DNA of 64,000 nucleotides from Pontibacter roseus DSM 17521 (GCF_000373265.1 NZ_KB890766.1:156594-220593), one strand, 5' to 3'; positions 52,390 through 63,047 are shown, counted from the first letter of the stretch. Translations and numbers: made by a program. Notes: generated by a model not told the origin, from the letters alone.

Positions 52390-52971
52390 CTAGTGTTTAA
52401 GCAGCGAGTGGTTCTGTTTACTCTGTATCTCAGCTTGTGTCCGGTCCAGCAGTTTCACTTCCGCCTCGCTCACCTGGAGGAAGTACATCGGGTCGATGTT
52501 GCCAGCCGTTGGGATGAGCTGCAGTATAACCGCATCCGAATTTTGCTTGTTGCCTTTGGCTAGAAACCATTTTCCGGAACTGGTCACCATGCTTTTGTCT
52601 GCTGGCCTGCCCTGGTATACCTGCTTCATGTTGAACGTGCGGTTAGAGCCGCTTGCGTTCAGCACAAGCTCTGTGCTGATGCCCTGGCAATCAGAGCAGG
52701 GGAGGGTGCCCGTGAACGTACCCATTGGGGCTGCCATGGCCTCGGCAGGCGCTGCGGCTGACTCCTCAGCCTTTGCTGCAGGAGCTGTCGTTTTGGAAGT
52801 TGCCTTGGTGGCTCTGCTAGTGCTGCTGGCCGTTCTGGCTGGCTTGGCGGCCGCCTTCTTGCCCGTGGATGACTGCAGCCATTCTTCGTAGCTTCTGCCG
52901 GATTGGGCCTGCACTTGCTGCCATCCCAGTGTTACTGAAAATAGGACGAGTAATGTGAATAATGTCTTCAT
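52390..52971 (-). CDS. NlpE-like envelope stress protein
   Basis: 193 residues from ATG 52971, after which a signal peptide (1-22, ending VQA) is clear; the longer frame has none. A low-complexity Ala/Lys/Thr-rich linker (about 40-82) leads to a C-terminal domain with PCSDCQGISTELVL, the signature of the NlpE N-terminal domain (CxxC plus Gly-Ile). NlpE senses copper, surface contact or lipoprotein defects in other bacteria. Here no lipobox Cys is present, so it is probably soluble in the periplasm. Monocistronic. Confidence 0.85.
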   Translation of the reverse strand: MKTLFTLLVLFSVTLGWQQVQAQSGRSYEEWLQSSTGKKAAAKPARTASSTSRATKATSKTTAPAAKAEESAAAPAEAMAAPMGTFTGTLPCSDCQGISTELVLNASGSNRTFNMKQVYQGRPADKSMVTSSGKWFLAKGNKQNSDAVILQLIPTAGNIDPMYFLQVSEAEVKLLDRTQAEIQSKQNHSLLKH

Positions 52972-53405
52972 ATAAGGGAGATAGTCTGAAAGCATCTTAT
53001 CAGAAAGTGTACCAGTTTTCTGCTTCCGTGGCATGCTGCGTCCGCTGCAGGTATAGGACAATGGCCGTATACGGATTCAGAAACAACTGGCGTGCTTTCT
53101 ATTAAACTGAGGTATGGTATGATTTATTGTACGGTATAGCTTCTTGCATTTCAATCCGTTCGAAGGCCTGAGGTGTACATTACGCAAGTGCCTTGTTGGA
53201 GTTGTGCTGCCTGTTGGCGTTTTAAGAATTGCACTGATTTCGGTGGAGCTGGTGGCGGCAGAGTTGGGGCAGCCATAAAAAATAATGACCAGGCGGTAAA
53301 CCCGAAGGCCACACCCAGTCATTCAAAAAAAAATCAAATCTTACTTATGTTTTTAAAGGCATTACATCATAGGCACTGTATCTAAGTTAGGAATTGGAAA
53401 ATATA
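52972..53405. other. Intergenic region
   Basis: About 430 bp between the NlpE-like and EamA genes, both on the minus strand. Short open frames here have no recognisable product. The part near 53320-53350 holds an A-rich tract (AAAAAAAAATC). No riboswitch, tRNA or strong terminator identified. Confidence 0.45.
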
Positions 53406-54323
53406 TCAGGCTGTTGTAAGCTTTTTCAATCGACGTTTCTGGTAGACGGAACCCAGATTTGAAAGCGCAATAGCAGCCAGTATGAGCAATACCCCCAGCC
53501 ACTGTACCGGCCATACCTCTTCCTGTAGCACCACCCATGACATCACCACGGCCACTGGAAGTTCGGCGGCACTCAGAATGGCGCTGAGCCCCAGCCCCGT
53601 GCGAGGTATACCGTAGGCAAAGAAAAGCGGGGGAATCACCGTGCCGAACACCGACAGCACCAGTCCCCACTTCAGCAGGCCATCAAACAGAGAACCATTG
53701 ATAAGGAAAACAGGTGGGAAGATGCTCAGCACCAGGATGCAGGCTCCGGTCAATAGCAAAGCGCATTTAGTGGTAGGATGCATGTTGTTTCCAGCGGCGC
53801 CGCTCACCAGCAGGAACACCGAGTAGCAGACAGCGGCCAGCATACCATAGCCAACTCCCCGCCAGTCAAAATCAGGTATAGAGCCGGAGAACAGACGCCC
53901 GGCCAGTGCTGTGCCCAGCAGCACCAGCAGCACCATAACTACCTGCGACAGTCCGGGCAGTTTTCGCTTGATGACCGCTTCCAGCAGCAGGCTCACCCAG
54001 GTGAACTGCATGAGCAGCAGAATGGCAATAGAAGCGGGCACCAACTGCACGCACTTGTAGTAGAATATGCTCACTAGGCCCGTGCTCGTACCCATAGCCA
54101 CCAGTTTCAGTTTGTCGGTAAGCGTAGAGGTATAGCGGTTGGTGTTTTTAGTGAACATACGGCGCAGCAGCACGATGGACCACAGCAACACAAAGCCGAA
54201 AAAGACTTGTGTGCCTGTCACGTCACCCAAGGTATAGCCCTCGCGGTAGGCAAGTTTAACGAACGTAGAAAGAATCCCGAAGCTGCACGCTCCCAGGAAA
54301 ACCAAAGCAATCCCTTTGAACAT
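53406..54323 (-). CDS. EamA-family (drug/metabolite) transporter
   Basis: 305 residues with ten predicted helices in two EamA halves (about 1-140 and 150-290). The second repeat has the typical sequence ILSAAELPVAVVMSWVVLQEEVWPVQWLG. Such DMT exporters move small metabolites, amino acids or drugs, but the substrate is unknown. ATG at 54323, monocistronic. Confidence 0.9.
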   Translation of the reverse strand: MFKGIALVFLGACSFGILSTFVKLAYREGYTLGDVTGTQVFFGFVLLWSIVLLRRMFTKNTNRYTSTLTDKLKLVAMGTSTGLVSIFYYKCVQLVPASIAILLLMQFTWVSLLLEAVIKRKLPGLSQVVMVLLVLLGTALAGRLFSGSIPDFDWRGVGYGMLAAVCYSVFLLVSGAAGNNMHPTTKCALLLTGACILVLSIFPPVFLINGSLFDGLLKWGLVLSVFGTVIPPLFFAYGIPRTGLGLSAILSAAELPVAVVMSWVVLQEEVWPVQWLGVLLILAAIALSNLGSVYQKRRLKKLTTA

Positions 54324-54516
54324 AGTTGTTCCTTAAAATGAAATACAGAATGAAATGTGGGGGCATGAGCACCCCCTCATGCAGGAAAAGGAGTGCTCTT
54401 ACAGGTCGTGGAGGACGTACCCGGTAATGAAGATTTGTGTATGTGCTAAGTGTGCAGCCATTTCTTAAAGGACTGCAAAGGTAACACCTCCTTCAGAAAA
54501 ACAAAACTATATTCCG

Positions 54517-55305
54517 CTATTCGCTCTTCACGGCCGCTTCCTCCACCATAGCCTCTGCGGTAGGGCGTCCGAGGTAATTGTCTATGAGGTGGTGCGCCAG
54601 GTATAGCAATGGCGTGAGCGCGATGGCAATAAAAAACTTATAGATATAGTTGATGGCGGCCACCGAGAACACCATGGTCAATGTCCAGTTGCCGAACACG
54701 TAGAAAGCCACAAACAGCACCACCACACTATCGATAAGCTGCGACACAAGGGTGGAACCGGTGGCCCGCAGCCAGATTTTGCTGCTTCCTGTGAAGCTGC
54801 GCAGCCAATGGAACACGGTGGCATCGAGGAACTGCGAGAGAAGAAAGGCCACTACTGAGCCAATGATGATACCAAGCCCCTGCCGGTAAATGGCGTTGAA
54901 GGCGTAGTCGATGTTGAACGGATTCCCCTGTTGGTCCTGGTTGTTCACCTCCAGCCAAAAGGCAGCGGGCGGCAAACCGGTTACCGCGGTAATCACAAGG
55001 AAGGCGTAGAGGATGAGGATGACCGTAAGTACACTCACCTTCTTCACGCCTTCCTTCCCAAAGTACTCGTTAATGATGTCGGTAGTCACAAACACCACTG
55101 GCCAGATGATTACGCCAGCCGTCAGGTTAAAGTCGAGCTTCGTGCCCAGTATATCCAGTTGCGCCCCAGGCAGTCCGAACAGCGCCTCACCAGAAAAAAT
55201 CTTGACGCCAATCAACTCAGCCAGCAAGGCATTGGCCAGGAACACGCCACTCAGGATGAGGAAAAGGTGCGTGCGCTTTTTTTCAGAGGGAGCGGTTTGG
55301 GACAT
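54517..55305 (-). CDS. Queuosine-precursor transporter (YhhQ family)
   Basis: 262 residues, about six helices. Family hallmarks: NALLAELIGVKIF near the N-terminus, TTDIINEYFGKEGVKK and the SQFLDATVFHWLR/GSTLVSQLIDSVVV pair. Characterised YhhQ proteins import 7-cyano-7-deazaguanine or related queuosine precursors for tRNA modification. A soluble loop at 115-135 is longer than usual. Monocistronic. Confidence 0.9.
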   Translation of the reverse strand: MSQTAPSEKKRTHLFLILSGVFLANALLAELIGVKIFSGEALFGLPGAQLDILGTKLDFNLTAGVIIWPVVFVTTDIINEYFGKEGVKKVSVLTVILILYAFLVITAVTGLPPAAFWLEVNNQDQQGNPFNIDYAFNAIYRQGLGIIIGSVVAFLLSQFLDATVFHWLRSFTGSSKIWLRATGSTLVSQLIDSVVVLFVAFYVFGNWTLTMVFSVAAINYIYKFFIAIALTPLLYLAHHLIDNYLGRPTAEAMVEEAAVKSE

Positions 55306-55610
55306 AGGTCGGGCTTATACTTCAGAAGGCAAGTTTACAGGTTGCTCCTTGCTTAAACAAGTGGTGTAGCTAGCGCTCATGTTGTGAGCGCCCCATGATT
55401 TTTGCCTGCTTTATAACTTTAGCTTGAAACTATATGCTTTGTATTGGCTATACCTGTCTCATCCTGTAGCTTCTGTTAACATTAAATTTAAGGCAGTTAA
55501 GCAAAGAATACATTCCTGATGCTAAATAATGTTATAATCATTATAAATATATGCATGAAAAAGGTAAGTTTGTTATTTCAAAGCGTCTTACCATCACTTA
55601 TCCTATAATT
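55306..55610. other. Divergent intergenic region
   Basis: About 305 bp between the queuosine-precursor transporter and the divergent secreted-protein gene. Very AT-rich around 55480-55550. An in-frame ATG at 55551 precedes the chosen start, but it yields no signal peptide. No clear TAnnTTTG box or structured RNA. Confidence 0.45.
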
Positions 55611-56399
55611 ATGAAAAAGAAGTTTGCATGTGTTTTGGCAATAGTGCTTTTCCTAGGGCTGCAGGAGGCATCAGCCCAAGGGGGTATGTTAAACAAACTG
55701 AAGCAGAAGGCCAATAACCTGGCTGAGCAAGCCTTGGACAAAACAGTTCAGGAGAAGGCAGGCGTGGGTGCCGATGCACCGACAGCCGACAAAAGTAGTA
55801 GTGGCAGAGCCCGCAACAAAGGAGGAGAAGGGCTGATTTCGACGCCGCCAGACGTGAAGCAGAACCTGACAGATGCTGAAAAAGCCTATAAAGCGGGTAC
55901 CTACGGAGAAGCCCGGTATGCCGTGCGCCAGGCTATGTTAGGAGTAGAACTGGAAATAGGCCAGCAGATTCTAAAGTCGCTGCCTGAAACGATAAGCGGT
56001 TTGAACAAAGATGCCAATGTGGAGCAGGTAGCCAGCAGCGGCTGGGGCTGGACCGGACTGACCATCACGCGCCAGTATACCGATGGCAACGAAAAGGAAC
56101 TGCGGGTGATGGTAGCGAACAACGCGGCTCTGTTATCGGCAGTGAACATGTACCTGACCAACGGCGGCTATGCTCAGACATCCGGCGGCGAGCAGCCCAA
56201 CTGGAAGCAGACCAAGGTGAAAGGCCACCGCGCCGTGATAGAGTATGATGACAACACTGGCTACAAGCTGACAGTGCCAATGGGGCAGTCGTCGATGCTG
56301 ATTTATGAAGGCGTGAACTTCAAAAACGAACAGGAGGTGATGACCGCCGCCAATACTGTTGACATAGATGGCATCAAGAAAATGCTGGGAGAGAAATAG
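55611..56399 (+). CDS. Secreted protein, paralog A
   Basis: 262 residues from ATG 55611, which gives a clean signal peptide (1-22, ending ASA). A Gln/Lys-rich helical stretch with MLNKLKQKANNLAEQALDK follows, then a low-complexity linker, then a folded domain with the motif YGEARYAVRQAMLGVELEIGQQILKSLP, and a beta-rich C-terminus. The same helix motif recurs in the next gene (31 bp downstream), so the two arose by duplication. Function unknown; likely periplasmic or surface-exposed. Confidence 0.8.
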   Translation: MKKKFACVLAIVLFLGLQEASAQGGMLNKLKQKANNLAEQALDKTVQEKAGVGADAPTADKSSSGRARNKGGEGLISTPPDVKQNLTDAEKAYKAGTYGEARYAVRQAMLGVELEIGQQILKSLPETISGLNKDANVEQVASSGWGWTGLTITRQYTDGNEKELRVMVANNAALLSAVNMYLTNGGYAQTSGGEQPNWKQTKVKGHRAVIEYDDNTGYKLTVPMGQSSMLIYEGVNFKNEQEVMTAANTVDIDGIKKMLGEK

Positions 56400-56430
56400 C
56401 GTAATCCAAAACAAAGAAATCAGACGAAAG

Positions 56431-57030
56431 ATGAAGCATACAATCACTTTATTAGCTCTTATGTTGTTCTCCAGCGTGGTGTATAGCCAGGACTTCAACA
56501 AGAGCATGACCGAGGCGCAAACCACTTATGCAGCCGGTAACCTGAACAACTCCCGCTTTGCGATGGAGCAGATGCTGCGCAACCTGGATGTGGAAATAGG
56601 GAAGGAAATCCTGAAAATGCTCCCCACCAAGTTAGAAGATAGAAACGCGAATGTGAAGGAAGATGATGTGAACGGAACCGGCGGCGGAGTAGGTATGGGG
56701 CTGTATGTGCACCGGAGCTATGGTACTCAACCCAAAGCCACCACAATAGACATCATCAACAACTCTCCGCTAATCAACTCGCTGCAGGCACTCCTGGCTA
56801 TACCTTTTGTTGCGAACGCAGGTGACGGCAGCCAGAAAGTGGTGAAGGTGCAAGGGTACAAGGCAGTGTTGAACCGAGTGGAAGGCGAGAACGCAGCAGT
56901 AGGGTATGAGTTGCAAATTCCCCTTCAAAACACGCTGCTGACACTGAAGGCGGATGACACTAAAGAAGACAACATCCTGAAAATGGCCAACGCGTTACCC
57001 ATTGAAAAGATAGCCCAGATGGCGAAGTAA
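56431..57030 (+). CDS. Secreted protein, paralog B
   Basis: 199 residues from ATG 56431; the frame is open farther upstream across the end of gene A. Signal peptide 1-19 (ending VYS). The helix motif SRFAMEQMLRNLDVEIGKEILKMLP closely matches gene A (VRQAMLGVELEIGQQILKSLP), followed by the same order of a loop, beta strands and a short C-terminal helix (IEKIAQMAK; gene A ends GIKKMLGEK). Lacks the N-terminal helical region of A. Probably co-transcribed with A and ended by the terminator at 57058. Confidence 0.82.
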   Translation: MKHTITLLALMLFSSVVYSQDFNKSMTEAQTTYAAGNLNNSRFAMEQMLRNLDVEIGKEILKMLPTKLEDRNANVKEDDVNGTGGGVGMGLYVHRSYGTQPKATTIDIINNSPLINSLQALLAIPFVANAGDGSQKVVKVQGYKAVLNRVEGENAAVGYELQIPLQNTLLTLKADDTKEDNILKMANALPIEKIAQMAK

Positions 57031-57057
57031 AAGTCACTATATCCCATACCTTCAAAG

Positions 57058-57085
57058 AAGAGCCCTAGCGGCTCTTTTTTGTTTT
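57058..57085. terminator. Terminator between paralog B and rnz
   Basis: AAGAGCC-CTAGC-GGCTCTTTTTTG. Compact stem with a T-run on the plus strand; the rnz stop lies 11 bp farther. Confidence 0.85.
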
Positions 57086-57095
57086 ACAGAAGAAC

Positions 57096-58013
57096 CTACT
57101 CGCGTACGCAGAAGATGCTGCCTTCCACGGCCAGGTCGGCCTTAGGGAAGATTTTTTGCGCCTCGGTGAGGAGAGGGGTAAGGTCTTTGTATCGCACCGA
57201 GAAGTGGCCCAGCAGCAGGTGGCGCACCTGAGCGGCGGCAGCCAATTCGGCGGCCTGACGCGCGGTGCTGTGGAAGGTATAGTGCGCCCGGTCGCGCAGG
57301 TCATCGGTGAAGGTGGCTTCGTGGTAGAGCAGGTCAACGCCGCGCAGGTAGGGCAGCAGTTCAGGTTTATAGCGGCTGTCGGAGCAGTAGGCATAACTGC
57401 GGCTGCGCTTAGGCTCCAATGTTACCACAGCGTTGCGCACCAGCACGTTTCCGTATTCATCCAGTATGTCTTCGCCCCATTTTAGGCGAACGAGCTGCGG
57501 CGGGGTCAGGAAATCGGGTAGGTTCTCTTTGATGAGCGGGCGCGGTTTCTGCTTCTCCCGGAACAGGAAGCCGCAGCAAGGCACGCGGTGCTCCATGGGC
57601 AAGGTATGCACCGTGATTTTCTTGTCCTCGTAAATCTTGCGGTAGGTGGTGGTGTCCAACTCGTGGAATACAAGCTTGTAGCAAAGATTGGTGCCGGAGT
57701 ACTTGAACTGCAGGCTGAGGATTTCGGAAAGGCCAGGAGGGCCGAAGAGGTGGAGGGGCAGGTGGCGCCCCTGTAGGTGCATGGTCGAGAGCAGACCCGC
57801 CAGACCAAAGTAATGGTCGCCATGCATGTGGCTGATGTAGATGTTAGAAATGCGCTGATGCTTTATCTTGTAAAGCATCAGCTGCATTTGTGTACCCTCA
57901 CCGCAGTCAATCAGGTGGTACTGATTGTCAATGGTTAACAGCTGTGCTGTATGATGTCTGTTGGTCGATGGTGTGGCCGACGAACTGCCAAGTATCCTGA
58001 GTTCGAAATCCAC
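57096..58013 (-). CDS. rnz: Ribonuclease Z
   Basis: 305 residues. Metal motif HMHGDH at 62-67 (H62, H64, D66, H67), central SDSRY, and later HEATF and LLLGHFSVRY with His ligands, all typical of the short-form tRNase Z. Processes the 3' ends of tRNAs, which matters because the tRNAs here have no encoded CCA. The start is GTG (58013), 15 bp after the STAS gene stop; no ATG is near. Probably one operon with the STAS gene. Confidence 0.95.
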   Translation of the reverse strand: MDFELRILGSSSATPSTNRHHTAQLLTIDNQYHLIDCGEGTQMQLMLYKIKHQRISNIYISHMHGDHYFGLAGLLSTMHLQGRHLPLHLFGPPGLSEILSLQFKYSGTNLCYKLVFHELDTTTYRKIYEDKKITVHTLPMEHRVPCCGFLFREKQKPRPLIKENLPDFLTPPQLVRLKWGEDILDEYGNVLVRNAVVTLEPKRSRSYAYCSDSRYKPELLPYLRGVDLLYHEATFTDDLRDRAHYTFHSTARQAAELAAAAQVRHLLLGHFSVRYKDLTPLLTEAQKIFPKADLAVEGSIFCVRE

Positions 58014-58028
58014 AAAACCGAATGGGGG

Positions 58029-58406
58029 TTAGTCTTCCTTGTTTGTCAGGTCCTGCTCAATCTCGTGCAGGAACACACGGTCAATCGCCTCTTCAACGGT
58101 AGGAAGAATGTTCAGCACAGACTCCAGTTTGGAGATAGTGATGAGCTTCATCACGTGGTCCTGCAGGCTTGTCAGAATAAGCAGGCCGTTGGAAGAGTTG
58201 CACAGTCTGTTCGCTATCAGGATAGAGCTCAGTCCCGAGGAGTCAGTATATTTTACGTTGTTCAGGTCAAGAATCAGATTGGTGATCCCCTCAGCATTCA
58301 ACTTCACGAACTCGGATTTCAAATCCGGAGCAATAGAAGTATCCAGCTTCTTCTCATCTATCGTGATAATGGTGTAGTTTTCTTTCTTATCAATCGTGTA
58401 CTTCAT
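58029..58406 (-). CDS. STAS-domain anti-sigma-factor antagonist
   Basis: 125 residues forming a single STAS domain. The phospho-acceptor region is TDSSGLSS with Ser56/57. In other bacteria such proteins release an anti-sigma factor when dephosphorylated; no partner kinase or phosphatase gene lies nearby. The conserved order STAS then rnz (15 bp) suggests co-expression rather than partnership. Confidence 0.92.
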   Translation of the reverse strand: MKYTIDKKENYTIITIDEKKLDTSIAPDLKSEFVKLNAEGITNLILDLNNVKYTDSSGLSSILIANRLCNSSNGLLILTSLQDHVMKLITISKLESVLNILPTVEEAIDRVFLHEIEQDLTNKED

Positions 58407-58460
58407 AGATCTACCAGTAAGGATTTAAACGCGAATGTACCAAAATCCGGGTTAATAATT

Positions 58461-59408
58461 CTAATTTTTCGTGCTAAAAATGTTTTCTTCTATGTGACTT
58501 TCAATGCGTGAGAGCACATTTTGGTAATCTTCTCGGATGAAGGGCTGGCCTGTGAAAACCTCATAAAGTTCTATATACCTTTCCGAGATGCTTTTCACTA
58601 CTTCGTCCGTCATCTCAGGTATGGTCTGTCCGTCCTTTCCCTGAAAGCCGTTCTCAATCAGCCATTGCCGTACAAACTCCTTAGACAGTTGCTTCTGCGG
58701 CTCACCTTTCTGCTGACGCTCCTCGTACCCCTGGCTATAAAAATAACGCGATGAATCAGGGGTATGGATTTCGTCAATCAGGTATACCTCTCCTTTGTAA
58801 TTGCCGAACTCATACTTGGTGTCAACCAGGATGAGTCCCTGCTGCCGGGCCAGTTCGGTGCCTTTTGCATAGAGCTGGCGCGTATAAGCTTCTAATTTAG
58901 CATAATCTTGTTCAGATACAATGCCCTTCGCCAGAATTTCTTCCCGCGAGATGTCCTCATCATGCCCTTCATCCGCCTTCGTGGTTGGAGTGATGATGGG
59001 CTCCGGAAGCCTGTCGTTCTCGTGCAGACCCTCCGGGAGCGACACACCGCAGACGCTACGCTTGCCGGCTTTGTATTCCCGCCAGGCATGGCCCGCCAAA
59101 TACCCCCTTATAACCATTTCGACCTTGTAAGGTTCACAGCGGTACCCGATGGTCAGGTTTGGGTCTGGGGTCGCCAAAACCCAATTAGGCACAATGTCGG
59201 ACGTGGCCTTCAGGTTAAGGCTGGCTATTTGGTTGAGCACCTGCCCCTTGTAAGGTATAGCACGGGGAAGCACCACGTCAAAAGCCGAAATCCGGTCGGT
59301 GGCTACAATGGCCAGTCGGTCTTCAAAGTAATATACATCGCGAACCTTGCCTCTGTAAAAACCGGTCTGCCCGGTGAAGGAGAAGTTGGTTTCTTTTATA
59401 GCCTCCAT
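58461..59408 (-). CDS. purC: Phosphoribosylaminoimidazole-succinocarboxamide synthase
   Basis: 315 residues from ATG 59408. A TTG nine codons upstream overlaps the promoter box and is not used. SAICAR synthase features: [44 protein letters not shown] and [28 protein letters not shown] (each quoted here in part: GKVRDVY, IRGYLAG, TPDSSRY). Couples aspartate to CAIR in purine biosynthesis. It is the long form common in Bacteroidota. Downstream neighbour is the STAS/rnz unit (54 bp gap). Confidence 0.96.
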   Translation of the reverse strand: MEAIKETNFSFTGQTGFYRGKVRDVYYFEDRLAIVATDRISAFDVVLPRAIPYKGQVLNQIASLNLKATSDIVPNWVLATPDPNLTIGYRCEPYKVEMVIRGYLAGHAWREYKAGKRSVCGVSLPEGLHENDRLPEPIITPTTKADEGHDEDISREEILAKGIVSEQDYAKLEAYTRQLYAKGTELARQQGLILVDTKYEFGNYKGEVYLIDEIHTPDSSRYFYSQGYEERQQKGEPQKQLSKEFVRQWLIENGFQGKDGQTIPEMTDEVVKSISERYIELYEVFTGQPFIREDYQNVLSRIESHIEENIFSTKN

Positions 59409-59432
59409 TAGGTCTGTCGTGTTGTAAAGAGG

Positions 59433-59440
59433 CAAAGGTA
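59433..59440 (-). promoter_or_regulatory. Candidate -7 box of purC
   Basis: TACCTTTG on the minus strand (exact TAnnTTTG), 24 bp before the ATG at 59408. No TTG at the -33 distance. Confidence 0.5.
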
Positions 59441-59600
59441 ACTATATTTTATTGGGTGAGAAAAAATAATAGCTGGTTCGGCGGAGCGGCACACAGAGAA
59501 GCCTAGGCAACCTACATGACATACCGGTATATACTGTCAAGTATAGCAAAAGTTTTATATTATGGAACCTAACTATAGGATATTACCTGGAATGTGAATT

Positions 59601-61067
59601 TTACATGGCCGCTGCTTCCCGCGCTTTTGACCCATAGTCAATGATGTTGCGAATCATGCCCTTGAAAATAATGAAGTGGAAAGGCAGCATGCTATACCAG
59701 TATAGCCTCCCGGCCAGCCCGTCTGGTCGGAAGGCCGCCAACTGCTCCAGGTAGTTGCCGTCCTTTTCATGGCATATCCTGAATTGCAGCCAGGCTTCGC
59801 CGGGGAGTTTCATCTCGGCGTAGAGCAGGAGGCGACTTCCTTTCCTGTCTACGGCCAATACACGCCAGAAATCAATGGAATCGCCAGCCTCCACGTCTGT
59901 TGGATGCCGCCTGCCTCGCTGCAGCCCTACGCCACCCACCAGTTTGTCGAGCAGGCCCCGCATCTGCCACAAAAAATCCGTCTTGTACCAACCGCGATCG
60001 CCCCCGATGCTCAGCACGTTCTCCAGCACTTCCTCCGGGTCTCTGTCAAACTTCACGCGCTGCCTGTCCGTGAGCACACCGTGTTCTGGTATTTGCACAA
60101 AATCCATAAAGTCGAGCTTGATGGTGCCGGAAACAAGCGCGTCTTTCCAACTGGAAACGACAAGATTCTGCTCAATTTTGGTGAAAGCAAGGTTGAGGGC
60201 ACTCTCATAGCCAAGGCATTTGTGTGGGATGAGCTGCTCAATGGAGGCGTCCTTCACCACAGCGTCGTTGCGGAGGCTCTCCACCAGGCTTTGGGCCAGA
60301 GAAAAACTGGTGCTTGTGACAAAATATAACCAATAGGACGAGAGCCTTGGGGTGAGGACGGGCAAGGTATAGATGCGCCGTTTCAGGTGCCGTTGCTTTG
60401 CCAGCTGCAGGAGCATCTGCCTGTAGGTCAGTACATCAGGTCCGCCTATTTCAAACCTACGCTCATAGCAATCCTGCCTGCCGAGCACTGCCGTCAGGTA
60501 AAACACTACGTCCCGAATAGCGATGGGCTGGCACCTGGAATTGAGCCACCTGGGCGTCACCATCACAGGGAGTTTCTCCACTAGGTCGCGGATTATTTCG
60601 AAGGAGGCGCTGCCCGAGCCGATGATGATGGCAGCCCGCAGCACCGTCAGCGCCGCCTGCGCCTGGTCCAGCACATCCTCCACCTGCCTGCGGGAGGCTA
60701 GGTGGTTGGACAGGTGCGTGTCGTTGGAGATGCCGCTCAGGTATACTACCTGCTGTGCAGTGGTTGTGTTGAGGTATGCCACGAAATTCTGTGCCGACTC
60801 AAGCTCCGTCTGCCCGAAGTCCTTGGTTCCGGAACCCATGGAGTGAACGAGATAGTAGGCGGCGTCAATATCCTGTGGCAGGCTTTGGAGCGATTCAGGC
60901 TGGAGCAGGTCGCCTTTCACCACTTGCACCTTGTCCTTCAGGCTGTCTACTAGAGAGAAGCGACGCGGGTCCCGCACCAGACACACCACCTCATGCTGCT
61001 GCTCCACCAGCACGGGCAGCAGGCGCTTGCCAATGTAGCCATTGGCACCTGTCAGGAGAATCTTCAT
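59601..61067 (-). CDS. NAD(P)-binding SDR fused to DUF2867
   Basis: 488 residues. The N-terminal half (1-290) is an atypical short-chain dehydrogenase with GANGYIGKRLLP as the nucleotide loop, VYLSGIS and FEIGGPDVLTYRQM; the catalytic YxxxK pair is not evident, as in NmrA-like regulators. The C-terminal half (about 310-470) is DUF2867-like (DRDPEEVLENVLSIGGDRGW, EAWLQFRI). The fusion is known in bacteria; function unproven, possibly redox sensing. Ends with a membrane-near basic segment (ARLYWY... IIFKGMI). Monocistronic. Confidence 0.9.
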   Translation of the reverse strand: MKILLTGANGYIGKRLLPVLVEQQHEVVCLVRDPRRFSLVDSLKDKVQVVKGDLLQPESLQSLPQDIDAAYYLVHSMGSGTKDFGQTELESAQNFVAYLNTTTAQQVVYLSGISNDTHLSNHLASRRQVEDVLDQAQAALTVLRAAIIIGSGSASFEIIRDLVEKLPVMVTPRWLNSRCQPIAIRDVVFYLTAVLGRQDCYERRFEIGGPDVLTYRQMLLQLAKQRHLKRRIYTLPVLTPRLSSYWLYFVTSTSFSLAQSLVESLRNDAVVKDASIEQLIPHKCLGYESALNLAFTKIEQNLVVSSWKDALVSGTIKLDFMDFVQIPEHGVLTDRQRVKFDRDPEEVLENVLSIGGDRGWYKTDFLWQMRGLLDKLVGGVGLQRGRRHPTDVEAGDSIDFWRVLAVDRKGSRLLLYAEMKLPGEAWLQFRICHEKDGNYLEQLAAFRPDGLAGRLYWYSMLPFHFIIFKGMIRNIIDYGSKAREAAAM

Positions 61068-61259
61068 CGCTTAATCACAAGTTGTTATAGAACCGGAACA
61101 GCTGCGCCGAGTATATGTTTTTCGTACGCAATTATACTTATTGTAGGTGGTGTTGCCATGCCTTCCTGGAGGCGATACTTTAATGTGTCGTAACGCACTG
61201 ATAGGCAGACTAAAACTTTAGGGAGTTCAAGAATAGTAAAAAATATTTTCAGGTATAAA

Positions 61260-61291
61260 TTTGGATTATAAAAAATCGCCTTCTAAGTTTG
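61260..61291 (+). promoter_or_regulatory. Promoter of the met operon
   Basis: TTTG at 61260-61263, a 20-bp spacer, then TAAGTTTG at 61284-61291. Both boxes are exact. Transcription should begin near 61297, 24 nt before the riboswitch. Confidence 0.85.
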
Positions 61292-61320
61292 TGCCATCAA
61301 GTCAGATATCCCCAGGGGTA

Positions 61321-61427
61321 TTGATTTATAAAGAAGCGTGGAGAGACAGGCTCTGTGAAGCGCTAGCAACCAGCCTCAGGCAAGGTGCTAATTCCTGATT
61401 CCGGCTATTCGGAAGCATATAAATTGA
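61321..61427 (+). promoter_or_regulatory. SAM-I riboswitch (S-box)
   Basis: The conserved S-box core is present: GGAGAGACAGGCTCTGTGAAG, AGCAACC, then AAGGTGCTAATTCCTG, a P4 hairpin CCG-GCTATT-CGG, and a closing P1 stem (61321-61330 with 61418-61427). It should bind S-adenosylmethionine. The gene it controls, metY, is about 290 nt downstream, beyond a small ORF. Confidence 0.93.
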
Positions 61428-61434
61428 TAGCGTT

Positions 61435-61569
61435 ATGAAAAAGGGAACCAAGCCATCACAGCTTTCTTTACTACTTTCTCCGGCAGCCCAACTGCCACAG
61501 AATCCCCATGCCTTTGCACATGCTACTGTCATGTGCCACTCTATGTGCATGTGTTGCTGCTGTTGTTAG
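61435..61569 (+). CDS. Cys/Met-rich leader peptide, 44 residues
   Basis: ATG at 61435, 7 nt after the riboswitch, TAG at 61567-61569. The N-terminal two-thirds is unremarkable; the last 16 residues read HATVMCHSMCMCCCCC, with seven Cys and three Met. Its codons use TGC and TGT. Position between a SAM riboswitch and metY suggests a regulatory leader peptide whose ribosome would stall when Cys- or Met-tRNA is scarce. A shorter form starting at the ATG at 61531 (12 residues) is possible and contains all the Cys. Not long enough to be an enzyme; no signal peptide. Confidence 0.7.
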   Translation: MKKGTKPSQLSLLLSPAAQLPQNPHAFAHATVMCHSMCMCCCCC

Positions 61570-61607
61570 CGGCAGTCTAAACCCTATACCTTCTGCTGCA
61601 TTTTGCT

Positions 61608-63045
<1,438 letters not shown>

Positions 63046-63047
63046 AA

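Noticed and set aside
53077..53322. 81-codon open frame on the minus strand
   Set aside because: Low-complexity translation, no signals; sits in an intergenic region.
61326..61550. 74-codon open frame on the minus strand
   Set aside because: Antisense to the SAM-I riboswitch and the leader ORF; the riboswitch core explains the conservation seen.
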